Positions 8,490 through 17,373 of a stretch of 64,000 bases of DNA are shown here, one piece after another; the first letter of the stretch is position 1, and every line of letters starts with the position of its first letter. Below the pieces are notes generated by a model. The model did no database searches, was not told where the DNA came from, and was given only the letters and a program-made list of their open reading frames with translations. The DNA is from Fluviicola sp. (GTDB lineage Bacteria; Bacteroidota; Bacteroidia; Flavobacteriales_D; Crocinitomicaceae): positions 1 to 64,000 of the forward strand of contig NVXV01000003.1 of assembly GCA_002734085.1 (NCBI GenBank). The letters run 5' to 3'. Position numbers and translations under genes: made by a program.

Positions 8490-11395
8490 TATTGTTTGAT
8501 GATTTTGAATGTAACGAGCGTTCCATTGATTGAACTGTCACTTTCATTGATTTGAACGGGGCCAATCATTTCTATAGATCTTGCAGATATCTTCTGTAGA
8601 AGCTCAATTCGCCCTTTAGTAATCAGCATACCCTGCGATTCATGATCGCCAGTGACTTCTTTTTTACTTTTAACAGAATTTTCTATTCCTACCCCATTAT
8701 CCCTTATTTCGATTCTAATATGGTCTAAATGATCCGTAATTGTGATTTTAATCTCCCCTTTTCTTTCTTTTAGAGGTAAAATACCGTGTATGATACTATT
8801 TTCAACAAAAGGTTGAAGAAACATCGCAGGAACTTTCAACATCTCCACCTCAACATGCTCACCTATCTCTAAACGATAGCTAAACTTCTCATTGAACCTC
8901 ATGGTCTCTAGTTCCAAATAAAGCTCTAGACGTTCTAATTCATCGTTTAATGGAACCATCCCATTTTCCTGATGAGAACTATCTAAGTTCTTTCGAATTA
9001 ATTTTGCAAATCGCGATAAGTATTTATTTGCAGACTTCTTATCTGAAGAATTAATGTAGTATTGAATAGAGTTCAAAGCATTAAATATGAAATGCCTATT
9101 CATACTTGCGTTGAGCGATTGTTGTTCCAGTCGAGTCAATTTATTTTGAAACTCTAATTTCAATCTGTAATTTTTCCTATCTAACCTTTGAACTCGGATG
9201 CGATCCAAAAACACGACTACTAGAGTAAGTAAAATGAAACAGATCAAATAAAACCACCAAGTACGGTAAAAAGGAGGCAGTACTTCAAAAGACATTTGAT
9301 AAATTTCAGAATCTACACCTTGGGAAGTAGTAGCTTTAAACATTAAGGTATAGACACCTGGAGATAAATTAGTAAAACTCAACCTAGGGTTATTTGAGGG
9401 TGGCGACCAATCTTCGGAAAACCCTTCTAGAAAATAACTATAACTTAACCCATTAGGATTACTCAAATAAATACCGTCAAAATCGAAGGAAATATTGTTA
9501 TTCTTGTATTCTATTCGAAAATCTTCTTTTACGTTTTTATTGATATTTTTAATTTTTTTATCACTCAGTTTGTTAAAGTTGATTTCAATATCAGTTAAAT
9601 GAATTTTAGGAGGAATATTGTAAAAAAGATTATTCCTTTGTTCTAAATTCATTTTCATCAAACCCGCAGCTGTTCCAAACCACAAGTAATTATTATTATC
9701 CAAATAACTCGAGTTAAGGTTTGTTTCTAAATCAACCAAACCAGCATTAATATCATAGTGCTTCCAATGTTTTCTATCAAAACTTATTTCATACAGCCCA
9801 TTATTGGTTCCAATAAACATGACTGAATCTACTTTTTTAATAAAATTGATATAATCAGCGCCACCATTTTCTTCAAGAACATAGTTCGATAATTCTCCAT
9901 TTTTTTCAATGTATAAGCCGTTCTCTGTTCCTACCCATATCGAATTATCGTTGTCTAATTCAATACAGTTAATACCCGCATCGAAAGTCTGGACGAGCTT
10001 TACCGCGTTATTATATATTTTATAAATACCATTTTGAGCAGCAAAAATCAAGGTGTCTTCAATCTCAATAAAATCACGAACATTATTTAATGATTTAGCT
10101 TCACTATTTAAAGGTGAAAACGTTGCTGTTTTCTTATTAAATACTACTGTTCCTTCAGAGGTACCAACAATGATGAGTCCGTTTTTTGTTCTTTTTAGTC
10201 CTTTTATTCGATTGGAAGGCAATCCTTGTTCCTCATAATAACTTGTCCAAGTTTTGTAGTCGTAAACGTGAAGTCCAAAATTACTACCAAACAAAATCAT
10301 ATCTTTTGTCTGCTCCATACTCCAAACAACACTTAGAACATACGGTTCTTTTGAAACTTTCCCATCATTATCAATTGTGCAAATACCTTTGTCTAATGTT
10401 GATAGCCACAACTTGTCGTTTTTATCTTTTAGCATTGATATGACTAAATCACTGGGTAAATTACTTTTTTCATTAAAATGGGTAAAAACATCTCCAGTAA
10501 ACTTCAACAAGCCTTTCCCTCCTGTACCAAACCAAATATTTCTTTCCCTGTCTTCAAAAACGATATTAATATCATTGATTGGTAAACCTGTCTGCTCATA
10601 AAACCTAATTGCCTTTTGTCCTTTTATTAATGTTACTCCATTTTTTGAATTTAACCAATAATCTCCATGGTTATCAATAGTCACGTTCCTATAGGGATCA
10701 TTTTCATCTCGATGAATTACTTTAACTTCTTTTGTTAGAAAAGAAAAACTCATGAGAATACCATCATACGAAGTAAAAACTATCTCATCTCCTTTAGCAA
10801 TAACAGAGGAATAAGAACCCTCTGGTATCCCTTTGACAGACTTAAACTTGGTTGTGTATTCAATTATTCCATTTTTTGTGGCTAGGAAAAGTGAGTTCGA
10901 ATGCTTTTCAAGACTACGAATTCTTTCAGGACTATCTTTGACATAAGACAATGAATTACTTTTCTTATCCAGTACAAAAAGTCCAGAACCATTGGTAGCA
11001 ATAAAAATCTTTCCATTGTGAAGCTGAATGTCTGTAACGTTTCGTGAAGTAACGTTTGCTGGAAAATTAATTGGACAAAAACTGTCGATAGCACATTGAT
11101 ACGAAATTCCTTTATCATGTCCAACGTAAAGCTGTTCTTCGATTATCTCTACGTGTGTAATTCGATTATTTAATAGACCATCACTCTTACCATAAGAAAT
11201 AAATTTTTTCCCATCAAATTTTGCTAATCCACCAAGTGTACCGAGCCACAAATAACCATCGTTATCTTGAATAATCGTATTCACTTGTGATTGAGGTAGA
11301 CCTTCCGAAGTACTGTAATTAATGAAAGCATACCGCTGAGAAAAGACCGAAGAAGTAAACAAGAACAGTGTTACAAACAACAGCAATTTTATCAT
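8480..11395 (-). CDS. Two-component sensor: beta-propeller / Y_Y_Y / LytS-type histidine kinase
   Basis: A 971-residue inner-membrane sensor with a large periplasmic part. Order: signal peptide (1-19), about 14 two-component-regulator propeller blades (repeats such as GYLWLGTLGGLAKFDG and NIWFGTGGKGLLKFTG), a Y_Y_Y immunoglobulin-like domain (about 640-715), one membrane helix (about 718-738), then a LytS-family kinase. The phosphoacceptor region is NRHFIFNALNSIQ with His768, where the usual Pro before His is Arg. The ATP site has LQPFVENS and RDNGVGI. There is no fused receiver or DNA-binding domain, unlike hybrid polysaccharide sensors. Its ATG overlaps the regulator stop (ATGA), so the two are co-translated. 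The ligand is unknown; no polysaccharide-utilisation locus is nearby. Confidence 0.95.
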   Translation of the reverse strand: MIKLLLFVTLFLFTSSVFSQRYAFINYSTSEGLPQSQVNTIIQDNDGYLWLGTLGGLAKFDGKKFISYGKSDGLLNNRITHVEIIEEQLYVGHDKGISYQCAIDSFCPINFPANVTSRNVTDIQLHNGKIFIATNGSGLFVLDKKSNSLSYVKDSPERIRSLEKHSNSLFLATKNGIIEYTTKFKSVKGIPEGSYSSVIAKGDEIVFTSYDGILMSFSFLTKEVKVIHRDENDPYRNVTIDNHGDYWLNSKNGVTLIKGQKAIRFYEQTGLPINDINIVFEDRERNIWFGTGGKGLLKFTGDVFTHFNEKSNLPSDLVISMLKDKNDKLWLSTLDKGICTIDNDGKVSKEPYVLSVVWSMEQTKDMILFGSNFGLHVYDYKTWTSYYEEQGLPSNRIKGLKRTKNGLIIVGTSEGTVVFNKKTATFSPLNSEAKSLNNVRDFIEIEDTLIFAAQNGIYKIYNNAVKLVQTFDAGINCIELDNDNSIWVGTENGLYIEKNGELSNYVLEENGGADYINFIKKVDSVMFIGTNNGLYEISFDRKHWKHYDINAGLVDLETNLNSSYLDNNNYLWFGTAAGLMKMNLEQRNNLFYNIPPKIHLTDIEINFNKLSDKKIKNINKNVKEDFRIEYKNNNISFDFDGIYLSNPNGLSYSYFLEGFSEDWSPPSNNPRLSFTNLSPGVYTLMFKATTSQGVDSEIYQMSFEVLPPFYRTWWFYLICFILLTLVVVFLDRIRVQRLDRKNYRLKLEFQNKLTRLEQQSLNASMNRHFIFNALNSIQYYINSSDKKSANKYLSRFAKLIRKNLDSSHQENGMVPLNDELERLELYLELETMRFNEKFSYRLEIGEHVEVEMLKVPAMFLQPFVENSIIHGILPLKERKGEIKITITDHLDHIRIEIRDNGVGIENSVKSKKEVTGDHESQGMLITKGRIELLQKISARSIEMIGPVQINESDSSINGTLVTFKIIKQYLE

Positions 11396-12171
11396 AATGT
11401 ACCTTTTACGGTTTTCAAAAATGTACTTACTCGATTTCTTGCAACGGGTAATTGAACATCATTTTTCAGAACAATAATATGCCCATCTTCACTGAGATAT
11501 TCTTTTATCATATCCATATTAATAATGTATGATTTGTGAACTCTGTAAAACCTCTTTTCGTCTAGAATCTCTTCATAAACTTTCAACGTTCGGGTGTCCA
11601 AATACCGTGTTCCATCTTTAAAATATATCATTGTACAGTTTCCACTAGCCTCCAAATATGCAATAGTGTCTTCTTCTACAATCTTAACGCCTTTGGTATG
11701 AGAGATTGCTATTCGATTTGTTTCTTTATTTCTCAATAAACGGTCTGCTAAGTTTTGTAAAGAGTTAAAGTAAGCCTCATAATTACCAGGGTTTTGAGTA
11801 AATGTTTCTTTTGTAGCTATCAACTTATCTACAGCTGATCTCAAATCTTCGTCATCTATTGGCTTCAATAAGTAATGGGCTGCATTGGCTTGAAAGGCTC
11901 GTATTGCATAATCTTTAAATGCTGTTACGAAAACAACCAAAAAATTGCGGTTTTCTAAACTTTCAAGTAATTCAAACCCTTCTGATCCACTAGGCATTCT
12001 TATGTCGAGAAATACAACATCTGGATTCGAACTCTCTATAATACTTTTCGCTTCTTCTTTATCACTTGCTTCACCTATAACATCAATCTCTGGACAGTAA
12101 GTCTCTAGCATCATGATTAGGTTTTTTCTTGCCAAATCTTCGTCGTCTACAATAACTGCTCGTAAGTTCAT
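11392..12171 (-). CDS. LytTR-family response regulator
   Basis: A 259-residue regulator. The receiver domain has acidic residues VDDED near the N-terminus, phosphoacceptor Asp56 in DVVFLDIRMP, and the late Lys in LLKPID. A LytTR DNA-binding domain (about 155-259) includes the characteristic RFYRVHKSYIINMDMI. The start is ATG at 12171, because the longer frame to 12231 adds 20 residues ahead of a canonical receiver. It shares a 4-bp overlap with the sensor gene and must be its partner. Target genes cannot be inferred with certainty; the divergent region at 12.3-12.9 kb is an obvious candidate. Confidence 0.95.
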   Translation of the reverse strand: MNLRAVIVDDEDLARKNLIMMLETYCPEIDVIGEASDKEEAKSIIESSNPDVVFLDIRMPSGSEGFELLESLENRNFLVVFVTAFKDYAIRAFQANAAHYLLKPIDDEDLRSAVDKLIATKETFTQNPGNYEAYFNSLQNLADRLLRNKETNRIAISHTKGVKIVEEDTIAYLEASGNCTMIYFKDGTRYLDTRTLKVYEEILDEKRFYRVHKSYIINMDMIKEYLSEDGHIIVLKNDVQLPVARNRVSTFLKTVKGTL

Positions 12172-12331
12172 AATAGTTGTTTTACATAAATGTAATGAAA
12201 TATTTACAAGTCTAAGTTGGAAATCACACAATTAATCATAGTGTGTTATCAACTCAAACGCTAATGTAAACACTTTACTCAATAGAGTTAATACTTCACA
12301 TATTATTTATTAAAACAAGGTTAATCTTATT

Positions 12332-12339
12332 TAAATTTG
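12332..12339 (+). promoter_or_regulatory. Bacteroidota -7 element before a short transcription unit
   Basis: TAAATTTG is an exact TAnnTTTG match, 39 nt upstream of the 20-codon ORF at 12379. No good TTG is present at the usual spacing, so the promoter may need an activator. Confidence 0.5.
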
Positions 12340-12378
12340 AAGTGAAGCGCAATTGAAACCTTATTAAATTCAGACATC

Positions 12379-12441
12379 ATGGAAAATGATACTACAATTT
12401 TAACAAATACTGTATGGATCTTTAATGATAACGGAAACTAG
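12379..12441 (+). CDS. Possible 20-codon small ORF or leader peptide
   Basis: ATG 12379 to TAG 12439-12441 encodes MENDTTILTNTVWIFNDNGN. It is preceded by a -7 box and its last codons form the left arm of a strong terminator (12430-12458). This suggests a discrete RNA of about 110 nt carrying either a small peptide or a regulatory leader. There is no signal peptide and no recognised family. The coding claim is weak; the promoter-plus-terminator arrangement is the firmer observation. Confidence 0.35.
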   Translation: MENDTTILTNTVWIFNDNGN

Positions 12442-12458
12442 TTTTCCGTTATTTTTTT
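12430..12458 (+). terminator. Rho-independent terminator
   Basis: AACGGAAA (12430-12437) pairs with TTTCCGTT (12443-12450) around a 5-nt loop, followed by A and seven T. It closes the short unit starting near 12345 and lies about 140 bp before the next plus-strand gene. Confidence 0.85.
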
Positions 12459-12582
12459 AATCTTTTGTTAATTTACTATGTACGCCTAGCTTATTGAAGG
12501 ATGAATTTCCCCGTTTAATCTTTTCAAAACATGGTTTTGGCTAAAATAATATAGATTAAAAACCTATTCACTTTTCATTGTT

Positions 12583-12590
12583 TACATTTG
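12583..12590 (+). promoter_or_regulatory. Bacteroidota -7 element immediately before an ATG
   Basis: TACATTTG matches TAnnTTTG exactly and ends only 6 nt before the ATG at 12597. Transcription would start within a few nt of the start codon, implying a leaderless or near-leaderless mRNA. Confidence 0.6.
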
Positions 12591-12596
12591 ACTTCG

Positions 12597-12869
12597 ATGA
12601 ATTCAGATACAAACAAAATATTGCTCTCTTCTCAGGCTAATTCTGAAACAGCTCCAGTTGTTCAGTTATACGACTCAATATTAGAGTGTTCATTCAAATG
12701 TGAAGGTGAGTATCAATACGCTATTTCAACTGAAAATGGGTCTATCCTACTCAAAGGAGAGTTTCTTAATGGATTTCGTTTAGACATTAGTGATATTGGA
12801 CCGGGTTTTTACAAACTTGTACTCTTCAATGCTCTAAAGCGTCACGTCTATTCTTTTAGAATCAAATAA
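12597..12869 (+). CDS. Small protein resembling a free-standing T9SS type A C-terminal domain
   Basis: A 90-residue protein. From about residue 22 the pattern is beta-rich: YQYAISTENGSILLKGEF, then LDISDIGPGFYKLVLFN, ending HVYSFRIK. This follows the layout of type A sorting domains (strand, turn with G, then idls-l-xGxYxL, then a basic end). It lacks the usual PNP motif, a signal peptide and any cargo domain. The start is ATG 12597; a TTG nine bp upstream overlaps the promoter. Its stop overlaps the convergent hydrolase by 8 bp. It may be a cytoplasmic decoy, a regulator or a relic of a larger cargo gene. The family call is my pattern match and not certain. Confidence 0.65.
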   Translation: MNSDTNKILLSSQANSETAPVVQLYDSILECSFKCEGEYQYAISTENGSILLKGEFLNGFRLDISDIGPGFYKLVLFNALKRHVYSFRIK

Positions 12870-13626
12870 AATTTACTATTTGTTCAATTACCTCTAATTC
12901 TGATTCATGATGTGCCATGTGTCCGGCATCTTCAACCAAATAATACACATTCCCATACTTTCTTGTAAATTCTTCCATCTCATTAAAAGAAATAAGGTGA
13001 TCATACCTTCCTTGAATCACTAAGCAGTCGCGTTTTAATTCCTTCATTATTTCCATAGCATCTTTTCTATCACGCATAGCAATGAGGGATTGAATAATGG
13101 CAACTTCAGTCATTTTAGTTGCTTCTCTAAGTTGTATTTGAACCTCCTTTTTATACTTCAAAGGGTTGCGATAAAGATTTGGGATAGCCTCGTTGAGAAA
13201 TAACAACTTATTGTGATCAACAATGTTCACAACGCGCGTTCGTTCCTTTTTCTTAGGTTCTGAATCACTCCAGGGGTGGGAATTTAGCAACACAACCTTT
13301 TCAATTGTATTTTTATTATCTATCGTTTTTAAATCTAACGCTACATACCCTCCAAGTGAATGACCAACAATTGAAAAATTTCCGATTGAAAGCGTTTTTA
13401 GTACTTCATTGACATCTTCAGACATATCCCTGATTGTCATCTCTTCACCATAAGGATAAAAGGGTGAGTCTCCATGACCTGGAAGTTCGATTAGAATAGC
13501 CTTAACTCCTTTGAGTTTTGGAACGACAGATTCCCACATGGTATTACTTTCTAGAAAACCATGTAAAAAAACAACAGGGTAACCTTCACCGATTACCCTG
13601 TGATTCAATTTTATTCTTGTTTTCAT
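12862..13626 (-). CDS. Alpha/beta-fold hydrolase
   Basis: A 254-residue cytoplasmic hydrolase. The oxyanion motif is FLHGFLES, the nucleophile elbow GHSLGG (Ser90), the acid probably Asp in QGRYDHLIS, and the catalytic His in DAGHMAHHE. Length and order fit small esterase or peroxidase-like members. The ATG shares its first base with the stop of the aminopeptidase gene (TAATG), so the pair is translationally coupled. Substrate unknown. Confidence 0.92.
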   Translation of the reverse strand: MKTRIKLNHRVIGEGYPVVFLHGFLESNTMWESVVPKLKGVKAILIELPGHGDSPFYPYGEEMTIRDMSEDVNEVLKTLSIGNFSIVGHSLGGYVALDLKTIDNKNTIEKVVLLNSHPWSDSEPKKKERTRVVNIVDHNKLLFLNEAIPNLYRNPLKYKKEVQIQLREATKMTEVAIIQSLIAMRDRKDAMEIMKELKRDCLVIQGRYDHLISFNEMEEFTRKYGNVYYLVEDAGHMAHHESELEVIEQIVNFI

Positions 13627-14918
13627 TAGCTATTCATAATGTCTTCTATCTCTTCAATTTCAATTGGAATACCAGACATCATATTGAAAGGACTTTTACC
13701 ATCTCTAATAATTAAATCATCCTCTAAACGAATTCCAAGATTCTCTTCAGGAATATAAATTCCAGGTTCACAAGTGAAAACCATACCTGCTTCGATCGGC
13801 TTGTGGTACAATCCAGAATCATGTGTATCAAGACCGATGAAATGAGACGTTCCGTGCATAAAGAATTTCTTATATGCTGGCCAATCTGGATTTTGGTTTT
13901 TAAGATCTGTTCGATCTAACAATTTCAATTTTACGAGTTCCTCTTCCATTAGCTTACCAACTTCTTTATGATATTCTGGAATCAAAGTTCCTGGAACTAG
14001 TAATTTTTCAGCTTCTTTTTTCACATGAAGAACAGAGTTATAAACTTCCTTTTGTCGCTCAGTGTACCTTCCACTTACTGGAATTGCCCGTGTTTGATCA
14101 GATGCATAGTTTGCATATTCAGCACCGAAATCCATAAGAATTACTTCCCCATCTTTACATTCAGCTCGGTTTTCGATATAATGTAAGACACATGCGTTCT
14201 TTCCAGAAGCAATAATCGGTGTATATGCAAATCCTTTCGAACGATTTCGCACAAATTCATGAATTATCTCTGCTTCAATCTCGTGTTCCCATACACCAGG
14301 TTTCACAAATTTTAAAACGCGCTTGTAAGCACCTTCTGTGATATTACATGCTTTTTGCATCAAGTCGATTTCAATATCTTCTTTCACACTTCTGATGGCA
14401 TGTAAAATCGGTGCACTTTTGTGTACTTGATGAGCGGGATGATTTCGTTTACACTTTTTAATAAAACGATCCTCACGTGTTTCCACCTCTGTGTTTGCTC
14501 TTAAATGCTCATTGGTATTAAAATAAATACCTTCTGCCTCAGCCATGAGTTGTTTAAAAATTGATTCAAATTGATTCAACCAGTAAACGGTTTTAACACC
14601 AGTAGTTTCAAAAGCCGCTTCTTTGTCAAGCTTTTCTCCCTCCCATACTGCAATGTGTTCGTTCGTTTCTCTTAAAAACAAGACTTCTCTATGCTTTGGG
14701 TCTGAAGCATCTGGAAATAACACCAAAATACTTTCCTCCTGATCTACACCCGAAAGGTAAAACATATCCCTATGTTGTTGGAAAGGAATTGTACTATCAG
14801 CACTAATTGGATAAATGTCGTTTGAATTAAATACCGCCAATGTCTTAGCTTTCATCTTTTGCATAAACTTTGTGCGATTTCTTTCGAATAGTCTTTTGTC
14901 AATACGTTCGTATTTCAT
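13626..14918 (-). CDS. pepP: Xaa-Pro aminopeptidase (M24B)
   Basis: A 430-residue enzyme that removes N-terminal residues preceding proline. The N-terminal domain opens MKYERIDKRLFERNRTKFM, with QHRDMFYLSGVDQEESILVL typical of aminopeptidase P. The dinuclear metal ligands lie in MDFGAEYANYASDQTR (two Asp), HGTSHFIGLDTHD (His), CEPGIYIPEENLGIRLEDD (two Glu). The start at ATG 14918 gives the usual length; the longer frame to 15002 adds 28 basic residues not typical of the family. First gene of a two-gene operon with the alpha/beta hydrolase. Confidence 0.94.
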   Translation of the reverse strand: MKYERIDKRLFERNRTKFMQKMKAKTLAVFNSNDIYPISADSTIPFQQHRDMFYLSGVDQEESILVLFPDASDPKHREVLFLRETNEHIAVWEGEKLDKEAAFETTGVKTVYWLNQFESIFKQLMAEAEGIYFNTNEHLRANTEVETREDRFIKKCKRNHPAHQVHKSAPILHAIRSVKEDIEIDLMQKACNITEGAYKRVLKFVKPGVWEHEIEAEIIHEFVRNRSKGFAYTPIIASGKNACVLHYIENRAECKDGEVILMDFGAEYANYASDQTRAIPVSGRYTERQKEVYNSVLHVKKEAEKLLVPGTLIPEYHKEVGKLMEEELVKLKLLDRTDLKNQNPDWPAYKKFFMHGTSHFIGLDTHDSGLYHKPIEAGMVFTCEPGIYIPEENLGIRLEDDLIIRDGKSPFNMMSGIPIEIEEIEDIMNS

Positions 14919-15202
14919 TGAATGAGTTTTATTACGTTTAGATATACTACCGCCATTAATAGCTGTAAGAACATCTATAAATTTGTTTTTTGCAAGATAC
15001 AAATATTTCTGTTTTTTGGAAGTGAGTTAAGTTGGAATTGGGTTTTTGGAACAAGTTAAAGGTATTTCACATTAGTTTGGATAAAGTATAGTTATATTCC
15101 AATGAAAAAATGACTAGCCATAGAAAAATTAGAGTTTGTCTAATTGAGTGCTCTTTGTCATGATTTTTGGAGCAAAAAATCACGCCAAAAAGGGATTTCA
15201 TC

Positions 15203-15248
15203 TAATATTCTATATCCGCGGGTTAAAACCCACTGCAATAGAATATTA
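15203..15248. repeat. Intergenic palindrome, REP-like
   Basis: TAATATTCTAT (15203-15213) and ATAGAATATTA (15238-15248) are perfect inverted arms enclosing a second hairpin, GGGTT-AA-AACCC (15220-15231). It sits in the 414-bp gap between pepP and clpX, which holds no convincing gene. The GC-rich core inside AT-rich arms resembles REP-type extragenic palindromes. It could also serve as the clpX 3' structure. Confidence 0.7.
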
Positions 15249-15332
15249 TCTAGAATTTCTCTGGAGTCATTGGTAAAACAAAAAAATCACACCCCGCAAT
15301 TATCACTAAGCGAAAGGCAACGTCACCATATA

Positions 15333-16580
15333 TTACGCCGCCTTCATCTTCGCCATCTTAGATCTGGCAAATTGCGCTTTTGCATAATCTAAAGTCACGC
15401 GATATTCTTTAAGCTCATCCTTTTTAGAAGGGATGTCGTACATTGCTTCAGTTAAAATAGCCTCGCAAATTGAACGCAGTCCACGTGCACCAAGTTTGAA
15501 ATCAATTGCTTTTTCGACGATAAAATCAAGTACTTCGCTATCGAACTTCAACTCTACACCATCGATTTCAAAAAGGCGAACATATTGTTTCATCAATGCA
15601 TTTTTCGGCTCTGTGATAATTCGTTTCAACGCTTTTGCATCCAATGGATTTAGATATGTCAACACTGGGAAACGTCCAATTAACTCAGGAATTAAACCAA
15701 ATGTTTTTAAATCTGTAGGGTTGACAAATTCTAATAAATTTTCTTTATCAATTCGTTCTTCTTCTCCTTCATTGCTAAACCCAATAGCTTGTCTATTTAC
15801 ACGACGTGCAATCACTTTTTCGATTCCATCAAAAGCACCACCACAAACAAAAAGTATGTTTTGCGTATTGACTTTTACCATTTTTTGTTCAGGATGCTTA
15901 CGACCACCTTGTGGCGGAACATTTATTTCAGCTCCTTCCAATAGTTTCAAAAGTGCTTGCTGCACTCCTTCTCCTGACACATCTCTAGTTATTGAAGGGT
16001 TATCACTTTTACGAGCGATTTTGTCTATTTCATCAATAAAAATAATTCCTCTCTCTGCAGATTTCACGTTATAATCGGCAGCTTGAAGTAAACGTGAAAG
16101 AATACTTTCTACGTCTTCCCCTACATAACCAGCTTCCGTCAGAACAGTTGCATCAGCAATACAGAAAGGGACATTCAACATTTTGGCAATGGTCTTCGCG
16201 AGTAGTGTCTTACCCGTACCCGTTCTACCCACAAGTACAACATTAGACTTGTCGATTTCTACCTCATCAGCGCCCACTTTTTGATTCAAACGCTTGTAGT
16301 GGTTGTAAACCGCAACAGAAAGCGTCTTTTTCGCGGAAAGCTGACCGATAACGTATTCGTCTAGTCTTTCTTTGATCTCTGCGGGCTTCATTAAATTCAA
16401 TGGAGCTGCATCATCACCAGATACACCTTCAATTTCTCCGTTAGGAATCTCTTCTTTAACGATTGATTGCGCCTGCACAATACAGTTATCACAAATGTGA
16501 CCTGAAATACCAGCTATCAAAAGCCTTACTTGACTTCTTGGTCTTCCGCAGAACGAACAAGTTGTTTCTTTTTTACTCAT
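15333..16580 (-). CDS. clpX: ClpX, ATPase subunit of the ClpXP protease
   Basis: A 415-residue AAA+ unfoldase. The N-terminal zinc domain is CSFC...CDNC. Walker A is VGRTGTGKT, where the usual Pro after the first Gly is Arg. Other motifs are the pore loop GYVGED, Walker [10 protein letters not shown] and the ClpP-docking loop with QAIGF. The start is ATG 16580 (MSKKETT), which fits family N-termini; ATG 16586 is an alternative two codons earlier. It lies downstream of clpP in the same direction. Its own promoter is at 16633-16663, and a hairpin with a T-run sits in its leader (16591-16620). Confidence 0.97.
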   Translation of the reverse strand: MSKKETTCSFCGRPRSQVRLLIAGISGHICDNCIVQAQSIVKEEIPNGEIEGVSGDDAAPLNLMKPAEIKERLDEYVIGQLSAKKTLSVAVYNHYKRLNQKVGADEVEIDKSNVVLVGRTGTGKTLLAKTIAKMLNVPFCIADATVLTEAGYVGEDVESILSRLLQAADYNVKSAERGIIFIDEIDKIARKSDNPSITRDVSGEGVQQALLKLLEGAEINVPPQGGRKHPEQKMVKVNTQNILFVCGGAFDGIEKVIARRVNRQAIGFSNEGEEERIDKENLLEFVNPTDLKTFGLIPELIGRFPVLTYLNPLDAKALKRIITEPKNALMKQYVRLFEIDGVELKFDSEVLDFIVEKAIDFKLGARGLRSICEAILTEAMYDIPSKKDELKEYRVTLDYAKAQFARSKMAKMKAA

Positions 16581-16590
16581 AGACATTGCC

Positions 16591-16620
16591 AAAAAAAGGC
16601 CAATCCGAAAATTGACCTTT
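16591..16620 (-). terminator. Terminator-like hairpin in the clpX leader
   Basis: On the minus strand AAAGGTCAAT (16611-16620) pairs with ATTGGCCTTT (16595-16604), with one mismatch and a 6-nt loop, then the T-run continues to 16591. It ends 5-11 nt before the clpX start codon and lies downstream of the clpX promoter. It can therefore be the clpP terminator, an attenuator of clpX, or both. Confidence 0.65.
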
Positions 16621-16632
16621 GAATTCGTATTA

Positions 16633-16663
16633 CAAAGATAGTTAATTTGACTTGCTCAACAAA
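16633..16663 (-). promoter_or_regulatory. Full Bacteroidota promoter of clpX (TTTG-N19-TATCTTTG)
   Basis: On the minus strand TTTG (16660-16663) and TATCTTTG (16633-16640) are 19 nt apart, an exact match to the Bacteroidota consensus. Transcription would begin near 16629, so the leader is about 40-50 nt and is mostly occupied by the hairpin. Confidence 0.8.
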
Positions 16664-16704
16664 ATGAAGTGTTAAAATAGTCAAACAATAATCATTAAAT
16701 GTTA

Positions 16705-17373
16705 TTATTTCTTTTTACGAAGTAACACTTCGTCCACCATACCATATTTCTTAGCTTCTTCAGAAGTCATCCAGTAATCTCTATCAGAATCTTCCTCTAC
16801 TTTATCAAATGGTTTTCCTGTATGCGTTGCTATAATATCGTAAAGTTCTTTCTTTAACTTCAATATTTCTCGTGCTGTAATCTCAATATCAGAAGCCTGA
16901 CCTTGAGCACCACCTAAAGGTTGGTGAATCATTACACGTGAATGCTTCAACGCTGTACGTTTACCTTCAGCTCCAGCGCAAAGAAGAACTGCTCCCATTG
17001 AAGCTGCTAATCCTGTACAGATTGTCGCGACATCAGGACTGATATATTGCATCGTATCATAGATCCCCAATCCAGCATAAACACTTCCACCTGGAGAGTT
17101 TAAATAGATTTGAATGTCTTTCTTCGGATCCACAGATTCTAAGAAAAGTAACTGTGCGTTGATAATATTAGCTACCTGATCATCAATTCCAGTTCCCAAA
17201 AAGATAATTCTGTCCATCATCAATCGAGAGAAAACGTCCATTTGAGACATATTCAATTGGCGCTCTTCAATAATGTAAGGCGTCATTGAAGACTCTATAT
17301 AGTGACCTAAATGAGTACTATTAATACCCATGTGTTTTGTAGCAAATTTATTAAACTCGTCTTTATTGTGCAT
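16705..17373 (-). CDS. clpP: ClpP, proteolytic subunit of the ClpXP protease
   Basis: A 222-residue serine protease forming the tetradecameric chamber. The catalytic Ser125 is in [10 protein letters not shown] and His150 in [11 protein letters not shown], with Asp further on in the usual place. The handle region and [12 protein letters not shown] segment are standard. It starts with ATG 17373. The N-terminal ~30 residues are a cleavable propeptide in related proteins. It is separated from clpX by 124 bp that contain a promoter and terminator-like hairpin, so the two can be expressed at different levels. Confidence 0.97.
   Translation of the reverse strand: MHNKDEFNKFATKHMGINSTHLGHYIESSMTPYIIEERQLNMSQMDVFSRLMMDRIIFLGTGIDDQVANIINAQLLFLESVDPKKDIQIYLNSPGGSVYAGLGIYDTMQYISPDVATICTGLAASMGAVLLCAGAEGKRTALKHSRVMIHQPLGGAQGQASDIEITAREILKLKKELYDIIATHTGKPFDKVEEDSDRDYWMTSEEAKKYGMVDEVLLRKKK

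Noticed and set aside
12588-12596. TTG start extending the CTD-like small protein by three codons
   Set aside because: The TTG is part of the TACATTTG promoter box; ATG 12597 fits better.
15144-15392. An 82-codon plus-strand ORF in the pepP-clpX gap
   Set aside because: It overlaps the clpX 3' end in antisense, spans the palindrome and has no recognisable domain.
15433-16074. A 213-codon plus-strand ORF opposite clpX
   Set aside because: It is the shadow of a conserved gene; long antisense frames are common there.
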